Assembly: GCA_963772375.1 (NCBI GenBank)
Contig: CAVYXG010000001.1
Span: 1,550,001 to 1,614,000 of the forward strand
Length of the DNA: 64,000 nucleotides
Reading direction: 5' to 3'
Origin: DATBHM01 sp963772375
Lineage (GTDB): Bacteria; Actinomycetota; UBA4738; JACQTL01
In this document: positions 50,272 to 60,497 of the stretch, piece after piece
How the letters are laid out: every line of letters begins with the position of its first letter
Numbering within the stretch: the stretch's first letter is position 1
Notes under the pieces: generated by a model
What the model was told of the DNA's origin: nothing
Seen by the model: only the letters and a program-made list of their open reading frames with translations
Databases searched by the model: none
Made by a program: the position numbers and the translations under genes

Positions 50272-52033
50272 ATGCGCCGGATGATCGCCGCATTGGCGCT
50301 CCTGGCCGCCGCCTGCGCCCCCGCCTCCGCGCTCGGACTCCGGGGCGGGACGTCCGCCGGAGCGGGCCCATCGGTTTTCGTGGTCGGCTCCATCGTCACC
50401 GTGCGACCGACCGAGCACCCGGGCGGCCGGCCCCAGGCGACCATCACCGCGGCGCGGAACGAGTTCGAGTCGTTCCAGGTCGTGGTCGAGGCGGGCGCGC
50501 ACCCGTTGACGGGCGTCCGCGTGGCGCTCCGGACCAGCCTCCACGGCCCGGGCGGAACGATTCCCGCCCGGAACGTCACGATCAGCCGGGAGGCCTACGT
50601 CGACCTCCAGCACCCCTCCGACCTCGAGGGCGGAACCGGCCGGTGGCCGGATCCGCTCATCCCCTCGGTGGACCCGTTCTACCGCGTGCACCGCAACGCC
50701 TTCCCCGTCGACGTCCCCGCGGACGAGAACCGCGTCGCGTGGGTCGACGTGCTCGTACCGGTCCACCAGGCACCCGGGGCCTATCAGGGCGCGATCGCGG
50801 TGACCGCCGGCGGCGGGTTCGACCATGTCGTGCCCGTCCATCTCACCGTGCTCGACCTCGCGCTGCCGTCGACCTCCACGCTGCAGAGCGCGTTCGGCAT
50901 GGAGTGGAACGGCGAGTGTCTCGCCCACACCGGCGGCAACTGCTTCGCCAACGAGGCCAAGGAGTGGCAGCTCAAGTCGCTCTACGTGCGGGCGGCGCTC
51001 GAGGACCGAATCTCGATCACGTACCCGGCGTTCCAGCCGCCGAGCGGGGACGGCGCCCCCGGAAGCGAGTCCGCGTACTTCCGCCGGTACATCCTCCCGC
51101 TCCTGCAGGGTCGCTCACCGCACGACCCGGCAGGTCTGTGGACGCCGGTGCGGCTCCCCGGCGCCCGGCTCACCGACATCCAGGTCGACTCCGACCCCTC
51201 GCAGCTCGCCGACTGGAAGCGCGAGGCGGCGTCCGGCGGGTTCACCGGCCGGGCGTTCTGTACGCCTGCGACGAGCCGAACAACGACGCAGGGGCCTGGG
51301 CCGGCTGCAAGCAAGCCGCCCGCGGCGCCCACCAGGTGTGGCCGGGGCTGCGCGTGCTCGTCACCGGGACGATCCGGACCGCGAAGCGGTTCGGCGCCAC
51401 GTCGCTGGTCGACCTGCTGGTCCCGATCATGAACGAGCTGGACGACAAGCCCGGCGCCAGCGACTACTCGGGCAACCAGCGGCCGGGCTACGACGCGTTC
51501 GACACCGCGCAGCCGGCCAACGAGGTGTGGTCCTACACCTCGTGCGAGAGCCACGGCTGTTCGGGCGACCCGGGGAGCGACCCGTACTGGGCGGGGTGGC
51601 CGTCCTACGTGGTCGACCAGCCCGGGTCGGAGCAGCGAGCGATGGGGTGGTGGCGTTCGAATACCGAACGGCCGGCGACCTGTACTTCGACACCGACTAC
51701 GACCTGACGACGGCCTGGACGGACGAGTTCGACTTCGGAGGGAACGGCGACGGGACGCTGTTCTACCCCGGCCGGGCGTGCCCGAACGGCGTCGGATGCG
51801 TCGGCGGGACGCACGACATCCCGATCACGTCGATCCGCATGGCCCGCATCCGCGACGGCCGCGAGGACTACGAGTACCTGCACTTCCTGGCCACACACGG
51901 CAGGGGCCGGCGGGCGATGCAGATCGCCCGGGGGCTGTTCCCGACGCTGTACGAGACGCACGTCTCGCAGGCGAAGCTGGATCAGGCGCGAGGCAAGCTG
52001 ATCGCGCTGATCGACCAGGTGACGTCGAACTGA
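50272..52033 (+). pseudogene. Secreted DUF4091 protein gene with two frameshifts
   Basis: An exported protein (signal MIAALALLAAACAPASALG) of the DUF4091 family, often linked to glycan degradation. The first frame runs to GGFTGRA; near 51251-51256 one base is missing and the sequence continues in a second frame as VLYACDEPNNDAGAWAGCKQAA; near 51645-51654 another base is missing and the third frame continues GDLYFDTDYDLTTAW ... IRMARIRDGREDYEYLHFLA. Adding one G in the TGGTGG run restores MGWWAFEYRTAGDLYFDTDY, the typical family block. The domains are in order and otherwise intact, so this is either a very recent pseudogene or an assembly error. Confidence 0.85.
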
Positions 52034-52045
52034 AACGCCGCGGTG

Positions 52046-53215
52046 CTACGAGTGGTACACGAGCACCCGCGTGCCGATCGGCATGCGGTCGTACATGAAG
52101 ATCGCCGCCCAGTACGGGATGCGCGCGCACCCGTGGCTCGCCGCGTACTCCGGCACCTCGGTCCACCCGTGCACCGCGCGGTTCCCGTCGAAGTAGCTCG
52201 GGTAGTACAGGTGCCCGATGCTGAACCCGGCCACCTTGCGGTGCACCTCGAACGAACCGTCGTGCGTCGGCGTGCTCGGCTTGCCCGTGGACGTGTGCAG
52301 GATGTTCGTGATGGCGCCGTTCTGCACGGTGTAGATCACCTGGCGCGACTGGTCGATCTCGACGTGGAACCCGGCGCCCGTGTCGCGGGGGTGCGGAGAC
52401 AGCGGTGACGCCAGCCGGCGCCACACGGTCGCGTCGACCGTCCAGGTTCGGTCGAGCCCCTGGACCTTGCGGAACGCCATCACCGAGTCGCCGGTCACCG
52501 AGTCGTAGGTCTGGTTCACGTTCGTGATGAGGTAGTGGAGCTGGGCGAGGCGCCGTTCCAGCAGGAAGACGGCCTGTCCGGTCGAGCCCCGCGCGAGCGA
52601 CGGCAGCGGCGTGGTGACGCGCGCCGTGTCGGCCTGGCCCCGGAGGCTCGACGGCGTGTCGTAGACGACGTGGGCGGAATACGTCCCGGGCCGGTCGACG
52701 GGCACCGTCAGGCGGAACGTGCTCGACGCCCCCAGCTTCACCGTTCGCAGGGCGATGCGAGCTCCGTCGCGGAACACCGCCACGGTGATCGGCGCGCCGG
52801 AGTCCCACGGGACGACCTGCCCGCTCACGATGGCGGTCCCGAACAGCAGCACGGCGGAGATCGACGCGGCCACGCGGGGCCGGGCCTGGAGCGGGATCGC
52901 GTTGCTCCGAAGGTGCTGCCAGGTGGCGTGGACGTACAGCGTTCCCCGGGGCGCGTAGTCGAACGCGAACTTCCCGAACTTCAGGGTCTTCGTCCGCGCG
53001 AGGATCGAGCCGTTGTGGTCCCGGAGCTGGACGGGCTGGCCGACCGTCCCCGGTGTGAGCTTGCCGGCCAGGTGCACCGCCCCGCCGTAGTCGACGACGG
53101 TGCCGGACGGGGCCGAGATCTCGAGCGTGTGCTTCGGCCCCGCCGACGCGGGCAGTGCGGCGCCGACCATGGCGACGAGGACCGCCGCGAGGACCGCCAG
53201 GATTCGAGCTCGCAT
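52046..53215 (-). CDS. L,D-transpeptidase with peptidoglycan-binding domain
   Basis: A 389-residue exported enzyme: signal peptide (LAVLAAVLVAMVGAALPASA), beta-sandwich repeats (about 30-200), a peptidoglycan-binding domain (LARGSTGQAVFLLERRLAQLHY ... SVMAFRKVQGL), and a C-terminal YkuD domain with HGWTEVPEYAASHGCARI, where Cys in SHGC is the nucleophile. It forms 3-3 cross-links in the cell wall or attaches proteins to it. The ATG at 53215 has GAGGTGGGGG upstream. It converges on the DUF4091 gene with 12 bp between them. Confidence 0.93.
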   Translation of the reverse strand: MRARILAVLAAVLVAMVGAALPASAGPKHTLEISAPSGTVVDYGGAVHLAGKLTPGTVGQPVQLRDHNGSILARTKTLKFGKFAFDYAPRGTLYVHATWQHLRSNAIPLQARPRVAASISAVLLFGTAIVSGQVVPWDSGAPITVAVFRDGARIALRTVKLGASSTFRLTVPVDRPGTYSAHVVYDTPSSLRGQADTARVTTPLPSLARGSTGQAVFLLERRLAQLHYLITNVNQTYDSVTGDSVMAFRKVQGLDRTWTVDATVWRRLASPLSPHPRDTGAGFHVEIDQSRQVIYTVQNGAITNILHTSTGKPSTPTHDGSFEVHRKVAGFSIGHLYYPSYFDGNRAVHGWTEVPEYAASHGCARIPYWAAIFMYDRMPIGTRVLVYHS

Positions 53216-53285
53216 TCCCCCACCTCGTTCCGTCACCCGGACTCGGGCGGCCCGGGGCGACCAGGGTACCGGCCGGAGGCCGTCT

Positions 53286-54407
53286 TCACTCCGTCCGGAT
53301 GTCGAACCGGACGCCCTCGCGCTCCAGCTCGGCCAGGAACTCCTCCGGCGCGAGCGCGGCCTCCGGCGGATGCACGCCGGCGGGGATTCGCCCCTCCGCC
53401 AGCCACCGCGCGGTCACGGCGATGGGGATGGAGGTCCCGAAGGCCCCGCCGCCGATGCCCTCGGGCTGCGGCTCGAACCGCGACCTCCCCAGGAATGTCA
53501 CCGTGCGGCCGTCCTGCGTCCCCCGCACGACCACGTCGAGGAACTCCACGTCGCGTTCCGGTCCCTCGCTTCGCGGCAGCCGGCCGAGCACCGCGGCGAG
53601 GACCTCGCGCGGGACGGCCTCGCCCGCAGACGTCGGGACCGGCTCCCGCGAGGCCAACCCCAGCTCGATGAACAGCCGGAACCCGCCGATCACCTCGGGC
53701 GGCAGCGCCAGCCGCCACCGCACGTCGCGGATCCCCGGGATCGACGACGGGAGGGTCGCGATCTCGGAGTGCAGCGTGTACACGGCCTCCATGCGCCCAA
53801 CCGGTTCTGGGAACTCGTACTCGATCGCGCCGGTCCCAGCCGGGACCTCCTTGAGCGTGCCGTCCTCGAACACCATGGCCGGCATGTCCAGCTCGTCGAG
53901 GATCGTCTCCGCCGAGTACGGGACGGCGAACCCCGCCGAATCCGGGTCGACCGACCCGTCCACGATGTCGACCGACTCCACGGAGTCGAGCCGCCCGGCC
54001 GCCAGGCGGGCCATGACGTTCGACAGGCCGGGACATGCGCCCACGCCGACGACCGCCGGAACGCCCGCGTGCCGGAACTCCCCGTCGAGCTCGAGCTGAC
54101 GCCGGGTCATGTGGAACAGCCCCCCGAGATCGACGTAAGGAACCCGCGCCCCGAGCGCCGCGCGCATCGCGTCGAGGTTCAGCCGGTAGGGGACGCACAC
54201 AGCCACCGAGTCCGAACCCTCGACCGCGGCCGGCGCGAGCCCCTCCGCCGGAAGCCCGTCGGCGGCACCACGCCCCGCGGCCGCGACGACCGCCTCGGCC
54301 CGGGCCCGGTCGGCATCGACCACGCGGAGCTCGACCTCGTCGTGGCGCGCCAGCAGGCGGGCCACCGATCCGCCCATCGCACCAGCGCCCAGCACCGTGA
54401 TCCGCAT
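53286..54407 (-). CDS. Saccharopine dehydrogenase-like NAD(P)-binding protein
   Basis: A 373-residue protein. The Rossmann loop VLGAGAMGGSVARLL begins at residue 4, VRVVDADRAR follows, then YVDLGGLFHMTRRQLELDGEFRHAGVPAVVGVGACPGLSNVMARLAAG and the C-terminal half typical of saccharopine dehydrogenases (ALPPEVIGGFRLFIELGL). It probably oxidises or reduces a diacid or amino acid derivative; the substrate is not evident. The ATG at 54407 is chosen because a longer open frame would lie antisense to the next gene. A CATACT element is 9 nt upstream. Confidence 0.87.
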   Translation of the reverse strand: MRITVLGAGAMGGSVARLLARHDEVELRVVDADRARAEAVVAAAGRGAADGLPAEGLAPAAVEGSDSVAVCVPYRLNLDAMRAALGARVPYVDLGGLFHMTRRQLELDGEFRHAGVPAVVGVGACPGLSNVMARLAAGRLDSVESVDIVDGSVDPDSAGFAVPYSAETILDELDMPAMVFEDGTLKEVPAGTGAIEYEFPEPVGRMEAVYTLHSEIATLPSSIPGIRDVRWRLALPPEVIGGFRLFIELGLASREPVPTSAGEAVPREVLAAVLGRLPRSEGPERDVEFLDVVVRGTQDGRTVTFLGRSRFEPQPEGIGGGAFGTSIPIAVTARWLAEGRIPAGVHPPEAALAPEEFLAELEREGVRFDIRTE

Positions 54408-54518
54408 CGGCCCCGCAGTATGACGGGCGCGGGACGGCGCTGACTCGTCGCCGGTGACCCTCACGTGATCGCCCTGTGGCAAGCTCCTTCCCATCCGAGC
54501 TGAACGGGACTGCGTGGG

Positions 54519-55467
54519 ATGGCCATTGCCGTCAACGTCGACAACTTCACCCGTGCCGAATCCAACCGGATGTTCGCGTCCTTCCTCGCCGACGCGGGCG
54601 GCGTCAACCGGTTCCTGCACCATCGGACCCCGACCCCGGTCGAGCACCAGCCGGTGATCCGCATGAACCGCGACACCCTGTACGGCGCGGCGGTCGTGGA
54701 CATCTCGGAGGGCGCCACGCTCGCGATCCCGGACCCGGGCGACCGCTACGTGTCGGTGATGGTCGTGAACCAGGACCACTACATCAACCGCGTCTTCCAC
54801 GACCCGGGCGAGCACGATCTGTCCGCAGACGAGTTCGACACCCCGTGGGTGGCCGTCGCGGCCAGGATCCTGGTCGACCCCGCGGACCGTGCCGACGTGG
54901 CCGCGGTCAACGCGCTGCAGGACCGGTTCGTCCTCGAGGCACGGTCGTCCAGGCCGTTCGAGATGCCGGACTACGATGCGGCGAGCCTCGACCGCACGCG
55001 GGGCGCCCTGCTCGAGCTCGGCAGGGGCCTGACGGGGTTCGACCACGCCTTCGGGGCCCGGGGCGACGTCGATCCGGTTCGCCACCTCGTCGGCACGGCG
55101 GCCGGGTGGGGCGGGCTCCCCGACCACGAAGCCCGCTACATCGGCGTGGAGCCGGGGCTGGCCCGTCGGTGAGTACCGGCTGACGGTGCGGGACGTGCCC
55201 GTCGGCGGGTTCTGGTCGATCTCGGTCTACAACCGGGACGGGTACTTCGAGCCGAACGAACGGAGCGCGTACAGCGTCAACGACCTCACGGCGAAGCGGA
55301 ACTCCGACGGCTCCGTAACGGTCCACTTCGGCGGCGACGACGACCGGCCCAACCTGCTGCCGATCATGGAGGGCTGGAATTACACGGTGCGCCTCTACCG
55401 GCCGCGGCCCGAGGTGCTCGACGGATCCTGGACGTTCCCCTCGGTCGAACCGGCAACGCCGCTGTGA
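54519..55467 (+). pseudogene. DUF1254/DUF1214 gene with one frameshift
   Basis: The first frame encodes the DUF1254 half (MNRDTLYGAAVVDISEGATLAIPDPGDRYVSVMVVNQDHYINRVFHDPG) and ends at a TGA at 55170-55172. The second half, DUF1214, reads GEYRLTVRDVPVGGFWSISVYNRDGYFEPNE ... LLPIMEGWNYTVRLYRPRPEVLDGSWTFPSV in another frame. Removing one base near 55156-55164 joins them (GLPVGEYRLTV). These two domains normally form one protein, so the break is a frameshift or a read error. The function of the family is not known. Confidence 0.85.
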
Positions 55468-55535
55468 TCGGCGCGACGGAGAAGTCACTTGCTGATCACG
55501 TGTGGGAACTCCGGGACGACCTCTCGGCGAAAGGG

Positions 55536-55638
55536 GCAGATGCGGACGCATCTGCTCCTCGGTCCGCTCCGCGATCCTCAGGCATCCCTGCCCACCGCGA
55601 GCGCGAGGTTCGAGTAGATCAGTGCTCTATTCGAACCT
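55536..55638. promoter_or_regulatory. Two inverted repeats upstream of the cyclase gene
   Basis: GCAGATGCG-GA-CGCATCTGC (55536-55555) is a perfect 9-bp hairpin, and AGGTTCGA-N17-TCGAACCT (55606-55638) is a perfect 8-bp repeat. Both lie in the 268-bp gene-free stretch before the cyclase. The first could end transcription from the upstream gene, the second could be an operator; neither role is proven. Confidence 0.4.
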
Positions 55639-55735
55639 ACCGAACGGCAGCTTCGCCACGCGCCTTCCGGAGGGCGTCTTTGGTACTGCAAGTGCGGGTT
55701 CTCCTCGAGCGGCTAAGCGAGTAATGATTGCCGCG

Positions 55736-58700
55736 ATGCCCACGTGCCGTCAGTGCTCTTCCCCGCTCCCCGAGAGCGCCCGGTTCTGCCCGATCTGCGC
55801 CGCACCTGTCGGGCGAGAGCCTGCCGCTCGGGAGCGAAAATTGGCGACAGTGCTCTTTGCGGACCTGGTCGGATCAACGTCGCTCGGCGGCTCACTGGAC
55901 CCGGAGCATACGCGGGACATGCTGGATCGCTTCTACGACGCGATGGCCGCGGAGATCGCGCTCGGGGGCGGGATCGTCGAGAAGTTCATCGGTGACGCCG
56001 TGGTCGCCGTGTTCGGCGCGCCGACAGCACAGGAGGACCACGCGGAACGGGCTCTGCAGGTTGGGCTGTGGATGCAGGCCCGGCTGGTCGAGCTGTTCGG
56101 TGAGCAGTTGGCGCTTCGGATCGGAGTCAACACCGGCGAGGTCGTCGTGGGCCGGCCCCGCGAGGGCAGCTCCTTCGTGACCGGCGACGCCGTGAACGTG
56201 GCCGCCCGGCTGGAGCAGGCTGCCCGGCCGGGCCAGGTGCTCGCCGGGGAGCGGACGGCCGCCCTCGTCGGCGGTGCCTTCGAGTTCGACGACCCCACGA
56301 CCGTTGAGGCCAAGGGGAAGCTGGAGGGCGTCCCGTGCCGCCGGCTCATCCGCATGGTCGCCCCACGGCGCCCTCGCGGCGGCCGGGGCCTGGGGACCGC
56401 ATTCGTCGGGCGCGACCGGCCGCTGGCGGCGTTGCAGGGTGAACTTCAGCGGAGCATCCAGGAGGGGAGGCCGCGGGTGGTCACCCTGGTCGGCGAGGCC
56501 GGGCTCGGCAAGACGAGCGCCCTGCGCGAGTTCCGGTCGCGACTCCACGAGGATGTCCGGTTCCGGCTCGGCCGCTGCCTGTCCTACGGGCGCGGTGTCA
56601 CGTTCAGCCCACTCGCGGACGTGCTGCGATCGGAGCTCGGCCTTCGGGAGGAGGATCCCCGCGAGGCGGTACTCGCCCGTCTGGGCGGCCGCGAGATCCT
56701 GGCCCTCACGCTCGGGCTGGACGTGGCCGGCGAGCTCGATCCCCGTGCCGCCGGACAGCGACTCCAGGAGGAGTGGGTGAACCTGCTCGACGGGTTCGTC
56801 AGCCAAGGCCCGATCGTGCTGGCCGTCGAGGATCTGCACTGGGCGGCCGAGCCCCTCCTCGAGCTGCTCGACCGGGTCCTCGACGAGGTGGCCGGCCCTC
56901 TGCTGCTCCTAGCCACGGCCCGCCCCGGAGGACCGGCGCTGCGCACCACCGGCGAATCGGTGGGCCTCGAGCCGCTCTCGGACCAAGAGGCGGAGGAGAT
57001 GCTCGACCGGGTGCTGGGCGCCCCGCTCCCGGCGCCCGCCCGGGAGCTCGTCATCGGACATGCGGAGGGCAACCCGTTCTTCCTCGAAGAGGTGCTCGCG
57101 GAGCTGATCGACCGCCGGCTGCTGGAGCGACGGAACGGCGAATGGGCCTTCCAGGAGGGCGAACGTGGCCTCGGGATCCCCGATTCCATCCAAGGGGTGC
57201 TGGCGGCGAGGATCGACCTCCTCACATCCCCGGCGAAGACCGCCCTTCAAGCGGCCGCGGTGATCGGCCGTGCATTCAGCCCGCCGGCCCTGGCCTCGCT
57301 GGTCGGGTCGGCAGCCGAGTTGAGAACGCTGGTCGAGCGGGGGTTCGTCAGGCCGACCGAACCCGAGCTCGTCTTCAAGCACGCCCTGACCCGCGAGGTC
57401 GCCTACGGCAGCCTGCCGAAAGCCGAGCGCGCCCATCTGCACGCTTCGTACGCCGTCTGGTTGGAGGAGCAGGAAGCGGGCGACGTCCGCGCGGGCACGC
57501 TCGCCTACCACTACGCCGAAGCGGTGAACCCCGAGATCGCCGAGCTGGCCTGGCGGGACCGGGAAGACGAGGCCGGGCACTTCCGTGCCAAGGCGCTCGA
57601 GTGGCTCCGACGGGGGGCCGACCTGGCGATCGGGCGGTTCGACCTCGGCGAGGCGCTCGCGCTCCTCCACCGCACGGCGGACCTCGCGCCCGGCGATGGC
57701 GGAATCCGGCACGACATCGGAAGAGTCAACGCCCTCAAGTTCGACGGAGAGGCCTACTGGGAGGCCATGCTTCAGGCGATCGACCTGACCTCGAAGCCTG
57801 AACCGCTGGCGGATCTCTACGGGGAACTCGCGTTCGAGACGACGATGCGGGGGGCGATGTGGAAGCGGCGCCCGGACGACGAACTCGTCTCGGGTTGGAT
57901 CGGGAAGACCCTGGAACTGGCCCCACCGGGGAGCCGTGCGTTCGCGTGCGCGTCGATGGCGAAGGGGATGCGGGAGGACGACGTGCCGGCGACCGAGCAA
58001 GCGATCTCGATCGCCCAGCGGCTCGACGACGTGGAACTGCTCTCCTTCGGCCTGCACACCCTCTTCGCGATCGCCCTCGTCGCCTCCGAATACGCGTCCG
58101 CGTACGAGTGGGCGCGGAAACGGCTCGCGGTCGCGGACCGGCTCACCGATCCCGACCACCTTGCCGTGATCCAGTGGGAGTCCTCCACGGCGGAGCTCGC
58201 GCTCGGACACCTCGACGAGGCGGCCGCCTACGCTCGGAGGCACGACGCGATCGGTGCTCGGCTGAGTCCCCACCATGCCGTCCACGCAGTGGGCAACCTC
58301 CTCACGGTGGAGGAAGCCTCGGGCAGGTGGGACGGGGTTCGCGACATGCAAGGGCGCGTGGAACGCGCCGTTGCCGAGAATGCCGACACCCCGTGCGTGA
58401 TGAACGCGTGGTGCCTGCTCGCGTGCGCCGCAGCGTGTGCGGAGCTCGGTCTCGACGCCGAGGCGCATCGGCTCGAGGACGCCGCCAACGCCATGGGCAT
58501 GGAGGGGTACGAAGTATGGCTCGACCCTCCGCGTTCGCGGCTGGCCATCGTTCGAGGCGATCTCGATGCCCTCGGCGGGATGATCGAGGAGTCGCACAAC
58601 TGGCTCTGGCTCACCTGGCGCCATTTGGACGGCGCGGTCACCCGCATGGATGCCCTGATCGCTCTCGGCCGGCTTGAGCAGGCGGAAGAGCAGGCCACAC

Positions 58701-58879
58701 GACTCCTCCTGCCGGGGACGTACCTGGAGCCGTTCGCGCTCCGAACGCTCGGAGTCGTCCGCCGAGACCCCGGTCTGATCGCCCAGGCCGTGAAGCGCTT
58801 CAAGGCACTCGGGCTGAACTGGCACGCCGCAGAGACCCGCGAGACCCTCCGTTCCGCCGAGCGCACTGCATGGGCGTGA
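55736..58879 (+). CDS. Adenylate cyclase with ATPase and TPR domains
   Basis: A 1047-residue regulatory protein. The N-terminal zinc ribbon is CRQCSSPLPESARFCPIC. The class III cyclase domain (about 35-210) has both metal Asp residues, D43 (FADLVGST) and D87 (IGDAVVAVFG), the adenine-selecting Lys83 and Asp151 (EKFIGD, GDAVNVAARLE) and the transition-state Asn154/Arg158 pair. This set fits adenylate rather than guanylate cyclase. Residues 220-550 form a STAND-type ATPase: Walker A GEAGLGKT (253-260) and Walker B VLAVEDLHWA. The rest is TPR-like helices. Such proteins couple a signal bound by the TPR part to cAMP synthesis. ATG at 55724 is an alternative start. It has no neighbours of evident related function. 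Confidence 0.9.
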   Translation: MPTCRQCSSPLPESARFCPICAAPVGREPAARERKLATVLFADLVGSTSLGGSLDPEHTRDMLDRFYDAMAAEIALGGGIVEKFIGDAVVAVFGAPTAQEDHAERALQVGLWMQARLVELFGEQLALRIGVNTGEVVVGRPREGSSFVTGDAVNVAARLEQAARPGQVLAGERTAALVGGAFEFDDPTTVEAKGKLEGVPCRRLIRMVAPRRPRGGRGLGTAFVGRDRPLAALQGELQRSIQEGRPRVVTLVGEAGLGKTSALREFRSRLHEDVRFRLGRCLSYGRGVTFSPLADVLRSELGLREEDPREAVLARLGGREILALTLGLDVAGELDPRAAGQRLQEEWVNLLDGFVSQGPIVLAVEDLHWAAEPLLELLDRVLDEVAGPLLLLATARPGGPALRTTGESVGLEPLSDQEAEEMLDRVLGAPLPAPARELVIGHAEGNPFFLEEVLAELIDRRLLERRNGEWAFQEGERGLGIPDSIQGVLAARIDLLTSPAKTALQAAAVIGRAFSPPALASLVGSAAELRTLVERGFVRPTEPELVFKHALTREVAYGSLPKAERAHLHASYAVWLEEQEAGDVRAGTLAYHYAEAVNPEIAELAWRDREDEAGHFRAKALEWLRRGADLAIGRFDLGEALALLHRTADLAPGDGGIRHDIGRVNALKFDGEAYWEAMLQAIDLTSKPEPLADLYGELAFETTMRGAMWKRRPDDELVSGWIGKTLELAPPGSRAFACASMAKGMREDDVPATEQAISIAQRLDDVELLSFGLHTLFAIALVASEYASAYEWARKRLAVADRLTDPDHLAVIQWESSTAELALGHLDEAAAYARRHDAIGARLSPHHAVHAVGNLLTVEEASGRWDGVRDMQGRVERAVAENADTPCVMNAWCLLACAAACAELGLDAEAHRLEDAANAMGMEGYEVWLDPPRSRLAIVRGDLDALGGMIEESHNWLWLTWRHLDGAVTRMDALIALGRLEQAEEQATRLLLPGTYLEPFALRTLGVVRRDPGLIAQAVKRFKALGLNWHAAETRETLRSAERTAWA

Positions 58880-58931
58880 CCGCTCGAGGCGATCGGTGCG
58901 TGCGGACCGCAACCTTGTGGGTCCCGAACTC

Positions 58932-58954
58932 CCGTCACCCGTCGGGCGTGACGG
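58932..58954. terminator. Hairpin between cyclase and aldehyde dehydrogenase genes
   Basis: CCGTCAC (58932-58938) pairs with GTGACGG (58948-58954) across 9 nt in the 150-bp spacer between the converging cyclase and aldehyde dehydrogenase genes. A T-run is lacking. Plausible bidirectional terminator. Confidence 0.45.
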
Positions 58955-59029
58955 TGGCGAAGAATGGCTCGAACAAGCCACGATTCAAGACAGGCCGGCG
59001 TGGTGTACCGAGTGGCGCCGAACCAGTGG

Positions 59030-60454
59030 CTACAGCGGGACGTTCGACAGGACCATGATCCGCGGCTCGGTCATGGACTCCATCGCGTAGCGCAGGCCCT
59101 CGCGGCCGAACCCGGACTCTTTCCACCCGCCGTACGGCATCTGGTCGGCTCGGAACGCGCTCACGTCGTTCACGATCACGCCGCCCACCTCGAGCTCGCG
59201 GTGCGCCAGCATCGCCCGGTCGATCGACGACGTGAACACCCCCGCCTGCAGCCCGTACGGGGAGTCGTTCACCAGCTCGAGGGCCTGCTCGAACGTCTCG
59301 TACGTCTCGATCGTGACGACCGGGCCGAACACTTCCTCGCACCGCACCTTCATCTCGGGCTTGGTGCCGGTGAGGATCGTCGGCCAGTACAGCGGGTCCT
59401 CCCGCTTGCCGCCGGTGAGGATCTCGGCGCCGCCACCCACGGCCTCCTTCACCCACGCGTCGATCCGCTCCAAGGCGCCGTGGTCGATCACCGGCCCCAC
59501 GTCGGTCGCGGGATCCAACGGATCGCCCGTGACCAGCTGTTCGACCTGCTTCACGAGCTTCGGGACGAACTCGTCGTGGATCTCCGACTGCACGAACACC
59601 CGCTGCACGCTGATGCACGACTGCCCGGCCTGGTAGAACCCGCCGAACGCCAGCCGCGCGGCCGCGTGGTCGAGGTCGGCGTCGCCGTGCACGATGACGC
59701 CGGCGTTCCCGCCGAGCTCGAGGGTCGTGTGCTTGTGCGGGTCGAGTGACTTCAGCCGCCACCCGATGCCGCTGCCGGTGAACGAGAACTTCGCGAACCG
59801 CCGATCCGCCACCAGCTTCTCGGCCCGCGAGCCCGAGACCGTCAGCACCGACAGCATCCCCCCCGGGAGATCCGTCTCCGCCACCACGTCGGCCAACAGC
59901 AGCGAACCGAGCGGCGTCTGGCTCGCCGGCTTGATCACGATGGGCGCCCCGACGGCGAGCGCGGGCGCGATCTTGTGCGCGACCAGGTTCACCGGGAAGT
60001 TGAACGGCGTGATCCCGACGACCGGCCCCACCGGGAACCGTCGCACGATCCCCGCCCGCGACCCCAGCGAGGCCTCGGTGTCGAGCGACAGGAACTCGCC
60101 GGTCCAGTGGCGGGCCTCCTCGGCGGCCCACCGGAACGTGGACACGGCGCGGGTGGCCTCGACCTTCGACCACTTCAGCGGCTTCCCGCCCTCGCGGGCG
60201 ATCGCGTCGGCGAACTCGTCCAGACGCTCCTCGATCCGGCGAGACACCTGCATGAGCGCCTCGGCCCGCGCATACGTGGGCAGGTGCCGGTGCTCTCGGA
60301 ACGTCGACACGGCGGCCTGCACCGCGTCCTCGACGTCGTCGTCGGTGGGGACGCTGAGCTCCGCCACCACGCTCTGGTCGAACGGCGACCGGACCTCCAG
60401 CCTCCCCTCCCCCGTCCGCCACTCCCCCGCCACGTAGAACGGCTTCACGGCCAT
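59030..60454 (-). CDS. Aldehyde dehydrogenase
   Basis: A 474-residue NAD(P)+-dependent aldehyde dehydrogenase. The N-terminal cofactor-binding GPVVGITPFNFPVNLVAHKIAPALAVG, catalytic Glu in LELGGNAG and catalytic Cys in QAGQSCISVQRV are intact, as is PYGGWKESGFGREG. It resembles the glyceraldehyde-3-phosphate/lactaldehyde-type group more than the betaine aldehyde group; the substrate is uncertain. It lies 43 bp downstream of the second aldehyde dehydrogenase on the same strand and probably shares its transcript. The ATG at 60454 has GATGAGG upstream. Confidence 0.94.
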   Translation of the reverse strand: MAVKPFYVAGEWRTGEGRLEVRSPFDQSVVAELSVPTDDDVEDAVQAAVSTFREHRHLPTYARAEALMQVSRRIEERLDEFADAIAREGGKPLKWSKVEATRAVSTFRWAAEEARHWTGEFLSLDTEASLGSRAGIVRRFPVGPVVGITPFNFPVNLVAHKIAPALAVGAPIVIKPASQTPLGSLLLADVVAETDLPGGMLSVLTVSGSRAEKLVADRRFAKFSFTGSGIGWRLKSLDPHKHTTLELGGNAGVIVHGDADLDHAAARLAFGGFYQAGQSCISVQRVFVQSEIHDEFVPKLVKQVEQLVTGDPLDPATDVGPVIDHGALERIDAWVKEAVGGGAEILTGGKREDPLYWPTILTGTKPEMKVRCEEVFGPVVTIETYETFEQALELVNDSPYGLQAGVFTSSIDRAMLAHRELEVGGVIVNDVSAFRADQMPYGGWKESGFGREGLRYAMESMTEPRIMVLSNVPL

Positions 60455-60497
60455 GGCCTCATCACTCCCAACCGAGCCGGGTCATCCGGCTACCGGA

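Noticed and set aside
54519..55172. The DUF1254 frame as a complete short gene
   Set aside because: The missing DUF1214 half follows at once in another frame with no start or ribosome site of its own, so a frameshift is the simpler reading.
55606..55638. GGTTCGA sequence resembling a tRNA T-loop
   Set aside because: The surrounding bases do not fold into a cloverleaf; the match is one arm of a simple inverted repeat.
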